Shown here in pieces: positions 14,065 through 18,580 of a stretch of 18,580 nucleotides of DNA. The translations under genes and the position numbers were made by a program. Where the stretch lies: the NCBI GenBank assembly GCA_020859875.1, contig JAJBVJ010000279.1, forward strand, positions 1 through 18,580, given 5' to 3'. The first letter of the stretch is position 1; each line of letters opens with the position of its first letter. The DNA is from Rikenellaceae bacterium. Lineage in GTDB: Bacteria > Bacteroidota > Bacteroidia > Bacteroidales > Rikenellaceae. The notes beneath the pieces are model-generated. The model was given only the letters and a program-made list of their open reading frames with translations, was not told the origin of the DNA and did not search any database.

Positions 14065-17000
14065 ATGAGAATGAAATTGACTATCCGGGGAAAGCTGCGG
14101 CTGCTTTGGCCGGCGGTATGCTTCCTCTGCATCTGGCCGGGAGCGGTCAGCGCCTGGGCATCCTCCCAGGACAACCCTGTGACACTACAAAAGCAAAACA
14201 CGACTATCAGGGCCATCCTCGACGAGATAGAGAAGACCACTCCCTACAAATTCTTTTACAACGACGACATCGTGGACGCGGACAAACAGGTCGCTTCCTT
14301 CGATGTCACGAACAGGCCGCTGCGCCAGGTACTCGATATGCTCTTCGAAGATACCCGGATCACCTACAACGTCGTGGAATACCAGGTGGTTCTTTCGGTA
14401 AAACCCGCCGCACAGACCGCTCCGCAGACCATCACCGTAACAGGGAGGGTGAACGACCAGGACGGACAGCCGGTGATCGGGGTATCGGTAATCGAAAAGG
14501 GAACGACAAACGGGACGGCGACCGGCATGGACGGCTTCTATTCGATCAGGGTGAACCGCAATGCCGTCCTGGATTTCACCTATTTAGGATACACTCCCGT
14601 TTCCCAGCCGGTAGGGGGTCGTACGAGCATAAATGTGGTCATGGAAGAGGATGCCGTTTCGATCGGTACGGTGGTGGCCATCGGTTACGGCAACCAGAGA
14701 AAGGAAGACCTCTCGATGGCCGTCTCCACGCTCAGGGTGGACGATGCCATGCGAAGCCGAAGCAACGGCTCCGACGTGTCGACGCTCCTGCAGGGACGTA
14801 TACCCGGTCTTACCGTAATGCAGTCGGGCGACCCTGCCGTAGGTTCTACCTTCTCGATACGCGGCCGCGGATCGAAAGGGGACGATAACGATCCCAACAA
14901 GACCGACGGTGTCCTTATAGTGGTGGACGGGGTTCCGGGAGCACCCTACTCGGTCGACGACATCGAGGAGATAAGCGTTCTGAAAGATGCCGCCTCCGCC
15001 TCCATTTACGGAGCCCAGGTGGGTGCCGGCGGGGTAATAATTATAACCACAAAGAAAGCACAGGCGGGTAAAACCAGGCTCGACGTAAATGTGTCGACGG
15101 GTTTCCAGAAAGTCACGAACCTGCCAAAAGTTCTCACGGCCGAGCAGTACAACCAGGTGTGGCAGGATCAGTCGGCAAAATACGGCACGAACCTTCCCGA
15201 CCGGTCGAACCCGACCATCTATCCCTACGGCAACGTTACCCGCACCGACTGGCTCGACGAAATATACCGCACGGGAAAGACAAACCACGTCAGCGCAACC
15301 CTTTCCGGAGGCAACGAAAAGACGCTCAACCTCTTCTCCATATCCTACGACGATAACCAGGGGGTGCTCAAAAATACATACAGCAAGGCCGTAACGGCCA
15401 AAATGAGCACCGATTTCACGCCGTTCAAATGGCTCCGGTTCTCCGAGAGGATGAACGTAAAGATGTCCCGGGCACAGGGTAATATCGACACCGGGCACCA
15501 GGGCCCCATCATCGCCGCGCTGTGGTATCCGCGTTCGGCGACGGTCTATGAAATGAACGACGACGGAACCTACATGCTCGACGACAACGGTAACCGGATT
15601 TACGGGGGAACCAGCCCGCGGGCCAATGCCATGTCGGACTACCCGAACGTCTACAACCCCGTGGCGGTATTGGATAAACTCCACCGCAAATATCCCCAGA
15701 ACGAGTTTTATTCTACGACCGGACTGGAAATACGGCCGGTGGGCGGACTGGTACTGCGGTCCGATTTTTCAGGCTCCTACACCTACAAGGAGGCCGACGA
15801 ATTCTATCCCGTGATGGATGCTCCCGGACTCATGAGGACGGAGAATTCCCGTGAGCAGTTCTACGATAAATTCAAGAAATGGCTCTCCGAGACGACAGCG
15901 ACCTATTCCGAGGTCTTCGGCAAACACCATGTTAGCGCCATGGTCGGTTTCTCGGCAAACTGGGAATACCAGAATTACAAAACGATTTATACGGGCGACT
16001 ACCAGTACGAGACCGAGGAGGGTATGCTCTGGGGCTCGGCCAACCAGTGGACGAACCGCAAGATGGAGGAGACTGCCTACAAGTTCTCCATGGTATCGGT
16101 CATTAGCCGGCTCGGGTACTCTTATGACGACCGTTATTTCGTGGTCGGAAGCATCCGGCGCGACGCCTCGTCGAAGCTCCCCTCGACCAAGAACTACGAC
16201 CTCTTCCCGGCGGTCTCCGGTTCGTGGAAACTGACCTCCGAACACTTCTTCAAGGATCTGGGTATCGAAAATATAGTAAACCTGATAAAGGTGCGTGCCG
16301 GCTGGGGCAAGATCGGGAATGTGGACAGCTACGACCTTGCAAACATTACCGACATAACCATATCGAATGTAAGTTATCCCATAATACTCGGCCAGAACCT
16401 CAACAACCAGATATACGGCACCTACATCGGGACGATCGCCAATCCTTACGCCAAGTGGGAAACCACCAAGCAGCTCAGCGCCGGCCTCGATGTATCTATG
16501 CTCAGAGACAGACTGGAATTGACTGTCGACTACTATAAAAAAGATACGAAAGACCTGGTAGACGTGCTCGATCTGGTGCCGCACATGGGTGTCGACAATC
16601 CGCCCTATGGCAACCTCGGCCATGTAGTCAACCGCGGATGGGAATTCTCGGCATCGTTCCGCGACCGGATCGGCGACTGGTCTTACAGCGCCTGGGGAAT
16701 GTATAACTACAACAAGGGATATGTGAAAAATTACGGATCGGTGCCAATCTATTACCATGAAGGTTCCGGGCAGCTGATAACCAGCAACCGCATTCTCGCC
16801 TCGGGAGCGGGCTATCCGTGGCGCTCTTTCTACGTCTACCGGACGGCGGGTATCTTCCAGTCGCAGGACGAGATAGACCAGTATGTGTGGAAAGACCCCG
16901 AAACGGGCCAGACGAAGATATTGCAGCCCAACGCCCAGGTCGGGGATATCCGCTGGGTCGACACCAACAACGACGGTGTGATCTCCGAAGCCGACCGGGT

Positions 17001-17508
17001 ATTCGTAGGATCGTACGATCCGAAGCATACCTTCTCGTTCGGCGGTTCGGTCAGCTGGAAGGGGGTCGATGTTAGCGTAATGTTCCAGGGTGTGGCCGGC
17101 AACTATATCTACAATGCAATGAAACAACTGGGAATGAGGGGCACCGACGGGGCTAACATGGTAACCGATGTGTTGAACGCATGGGATTACAACAGCGCCA
17201 GTTCCTATCCGAGGCTGGGAATCATAGACGACAGCAACAATAACTACCAGTACTTCTCGGATATATTCCTCGAAAGGGGCGATTATCTGCGGCTGAAGAA
17301 CCTCACGGTGGGTTATACGGTTCCCACTTCCGCCCTGCGCAAGATCGGTATGCAGCAGTGCCGCGTGCGGGCCTACGTTAGTATGGAAAACCTATTGACC
17401 TGGACGAAGTATTCGGGAACCGACCCCGAGGTGGGTAACTACGGGATAGACCGGGGCGTATATCCGCTTTCGCGCTTCTTCAATTTCGGTATAAACCTTA
17501 ATTTCTAA
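14065..17508 (+). CDS. SusC/RagA-type TonB-dependent outer-membrane transporter with STN signalling domain
   Basis: A 1147-residue outer-membrane importer energised by TonB. Domains in order: signal peptide (~1-31), STN secretin/TonB N-terminal signalling domain (~40-112, TTIRAILDEIEKTTPYKFFY), carboxypeptidase-D-like regulatory domain (~124-193, TVTGRVNDQDGQPVIGVSV), a TVVAIGYGNQ segment (~202-211), plug (~215-330 with LIVVDGVPG, DDIEEISVLKDAASASIYG and GGVIIITTKK) and a 22-strand-type barrel to the C-terminal aromatic residue (NLNF). The STN domain explains the extra length over ordinary SusC (~1000) and marks it as a signal transducer to FecR. The plug has an insertion (KGDDNDPNKTDG, ~271-282) and reads AQVGAGGV where most SusC proteins have a short R-G-A-N-G-V motif. 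Its substrate is not readable from sequence; SusD follows after 18 bases. Confidence 0.95.
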   Translation: MRMKLTIRGKLRLLWPAVCFLCIWPGAVSAWASSQDNPVTLQKQNTTIRAILDEIEKTTPYKFFYNDDIVDADKQVASFDVTNRPLRQVLDMLFEDTRITYNVVEYQVVLSVKPAAQTAPQTITVTGRVNDQDGQPVIGVSVIEKGTTNGTATGMDGFYSIRVNRNAVLDFTYLGYTPVSQPVGGRTSINVVMEEDAVSIGTVVAIGYGNQRKEDLSMAVSTLRVDDAMRSRSNGSDVSTLLQGRIPGLTVMQSGDPAVGSTFSIRGRGSKGDDNDPNKTDGVLIVVDGVPGAPYSVDDIEEISVLKDAASASIYGAQVGAGGVIIITTKKAQAGKTRLDVNVSTGFQKVTNLPKVLTAEQYNQVWQDQSAKYGTNLPDRSNPTIYPYGNVTRTDWLDEIYRTGKTNHVSATLSGGNEKTLNLFSISYDDNQGVLKNTYSKAVTAKMSTDFTPFKWLRFSERMNVKMSRAQGNIDTGHQGPIIAALWYPRSATVYEMNDDGTYMLDDNGNRIYGGTSPRANAMSDYPNVYNPVAVLDKLHRKYPQNEFYSTTGLEIRPVGGLVLRSDFSGSYTYKEADEFYPVMDAPGLMRTENSREQFYDKFKKWLSETTATYSEVFGKHHVSAMVGFSANWEYQNYKTIYTGDYQYETEEGMLWGSANQWTNRKMEETAYKFSMVSVISRLGYSYDDRYFVVGSIRRDASSKLPSTKNYDLFPAVSGSWKLTSEHFFKDLGIENIVNLIKVRAGWGKIGNVDSYDLANITDITISNVSYPIILGQNLNNQIYGTYIGTIANPYAKWETTKQLSAGLDVSMLRDRLELTVDYYKKDTKDLVDVLDLVPHMGVDNPPYGNLGHVVNRGWEFSASFRDRIGDWSYSAWGMYNYNKGYVKNYGSVPIYYHEGSGQLITSNRILASGAGYPWRSFYVYRTAGIFQSQDEIDQYVWKDPETGQTKILQPNAQVGDIRWVDTNNDGVISEADRVFVGSYDPKHTFSFGGSVSWKGVDVSVMFQGVAGNYIYNAMKQLGMRGTDGANMVTDVLNAWDYNSASSYPRLGIIDDSNNNYQYFSDIFLERGDYLRLKNLTVGYTVPTSALRKIGMQQCRVRAYVSMENLLTWTKYSGTDPEVGNYGIDRGVYPLSRFFNFGINLNF

Positions 17509-17526
17509 CGGGTAAAATATAAAGCC

Positions 17527-18580
17527 ATGAAAAAAAGAATATTGGGATATATGCTAACGGCCGCCGCAATGATCTTTACGGCGGGCTGCAGCGATTTCCT
17601 CGAAATAAAGAATTACGGCGATCCGGCCGAGTCGTGGGAAGACGAGAACGACGTCGACAAAGCCATTGCCGGACTTTTCGAATTCACCATCACCGAATCG
17701 GTATCGGGCCGGGGAATGTTCTGGTTCGAGGTCGCCAGCGACGACATCGTTCCCGGAAGGACGAGAGCCACGGCGGATGCCATCAAGGAATTTAAAATGG
17801 ACGCCAGCAACTCCGAGGATGCCAAGGAGAACTGGGCGAAGATGTACCAGTACGTAGCGCGTGCAAACAATATCCTTTCGATGGTTCCCACGATGGATAA
17901 ACTGAGCGATAGCTATAAAACCCAGGCCGTCGGGATAGCCTACTTCTTCAGGGGTCTCTACATGCTATGGATCGCTCCCTATTACGGTGACAACGGCCCC
18001 AACGGCGGTATCCCCATCGTGCTGGAAACCACCAATGCCGGGGATATAGACTCCCCGCGGCCAACCTCCGTACTGATGAATTATGACCAGATAATCAGCG
18101 ATATGCGCAATGCGGCCGAGAGGCTTCCCCTCTTCTCGGAACTTCCCTCGGATCTTTACGGTTATCCACATAAAGCGGCGGCGTGGGCATTCGGCGCCAG
18201 GGCCGCTCTGTATGCGGCGCAGTACGACGCCTCGTACTACGATATCGTGCTGGAATTCTGCAACAATATCGAAAACCTGACGGGTGCCGACAAGCGCGAA
18301 CTGTTCGACGACGGCTCGGCAAACCCCTTCAAAACACTTTGGACGAAGGCCCAGAACTTCGGGTCGGAATATATTTTCTCGATGCTCGGCAATGCGGTGG
18401 AAGGCCCGAAATTCCACGGGGTTTCCTTCCATAACGGAGGTTACAGCATCATCAATACCTGGGGATACTTCCAGCCCACCGTAGACCTTTACGAGGCTTT
18501 CGAAACGGGCGACACACGCCGGGAAGCGACCATTCTGCTCCCGGGCGAGGAGATGACCTTCGTCGGGAACACCTTTATCC
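17527..18580 (+). CDS. SusD/RagB-family substrate-binding lipoprotein, 3' end outside window
   Basis: The frame opens with ATG at 17527 and runs to the window end, so about 351 residues are seen of a family that is usually 500-600. It begins with a lipoprotein signal peptide (MKKRILGYMLTAAAMIFTAG) and Cys21 as the lipidation site, followed by SDFLEIKN, close to the usual CSDFLD start of SusD proteins. The alpha-helical TPR-like scaffold is visible: a W-x-x-M-Y helix with ARANNIL, then the helix containing AYFFRGLYMLW, IPIV after the A-P-Y-Y-G-D loop, and HKAAAWAFGARAALYAAQYD. SusD caps the SusC barrel and binds the nutrient, often a glycan, on the cell surface. The 18-base spacing shows co-transcription with susC. 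Family assignment is firm; ligand unknown. Confidence 0.94.
   Translation, partial: MKKRILGYMLTAAAMIFTAGCSDFLEIKNYGDPAESWEDENDVDKAIAGLFEFTITESVSGRGMFWFEVASDDIVPGRTRATADAIKEFKMDASNSEDAKENWAKMYQYVARANNILSMVPTMDKLSDSYKTQAVGIAYFFRGLYMLWIAPYYGDNGPNGGIPIVLETTNAGDIDSPRPTSVLMNYDQIISDMRNAAERLPLFSELPSDLYGYPHKAAAWAFGARAALYAAQYDASYYDIVLEFCNNIENLTGADKRELFDDGSANPFKTLWTKAQNFGSEYIFSMLGNAVEGPKFHGVSFHNGGYSIINTWGYFQPTVDLYEAFETGDTRREATILLPGEEMTFVGNTFI

Noticed and set aside
15769..17127. 452-codon minus-strand frame inside susC (also 14584-15684)
   Set aside because: Antisense shadow of a well-supported SusC gene, with low-complexity composition and no recognisable domain.

Overview
The window looks like a chromosomal segment from a member of the Bacteroidota, probably Bacteroidales. 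Three things point there: an ECF sigma / FecR / SusC / SusD locus, several promoters of the Bacteroides type (TTTG or TTTT, about 20 bases, then TAnnTTTG), and weak or absent Shine-Dalgarno sequences. GC-rich genes that use many ATA isoleucine codons are compatible with an Alistipes-like (Rikenellaceae) host, but that genus guess is only an inference. I see no tRNA, rRNA, CRISPR array, insertion sequence or prophage gene.

Layout. 1-1094 (+): 3' part of a thioredoxin/TlpA-like protein. 1148-2215 (-): CaCA-family Na+/Ca2+ antiporter. 2336-3301 (+): EF-hand and leucine-rich-repeat lipoprotein. 3348-5666 (-): GH92 alpha-mannosidase. 5889-6851 (-): ROK sugar kinase. 6994-7962 (+): short-chain polyprenyl diphosphate synthase, followed 5 bases later by a subclass B1 metallo-beta-lactamase (7968-8717) broken by a single in-frame TGA. 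8774-11587 (-): a compact unit transcribed in the order nitronate monooxygenase, DEAD-box RNA helicase, cold-shock-domain protein. 11588-12136: long non-coding stretch. 12137-18580 (+): ECF sigma factor, FecR anti-sigma factor, STN-containing SusC transporter and the first part of SusD.

Most junctions are punctuated by strong hairpins with an A-run on one side and a T-run on the other. They work as shared terminators between convergent genes (1115-1149, 3304-3333, 8734-8767), and a fourth ends the ROK gene (5840-5865). The 6852-6993 gap holds well-formed divergent promoters.

How genes work together. The right-hand block is a polysaccharide or nutrient utilisation locus with trans-envelope signalling: substrate binding at SusC/SusD is probably relayed through the SusC STN domain to FecR and the sigma factor. 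Its substrate cannot be told because the window ends inside susD. The helicase and cold-shock protein form a typical RNA-remodelling pair for low temperature. GH92 and the ROK kinase could both serve mannose/hexose use, but they are separate transcription units.

The strongest anomaly is the metallo-beta-lactamase. The reading frame is otherwise intact on both sides of the TGA, every family active-site residue is still encoded, and two zinc ligands lie beyond the stop. This suggests a very recent nonsense mutation, suppression of the stop, or a sequencing error. I found no clearly novel multi-gene system.
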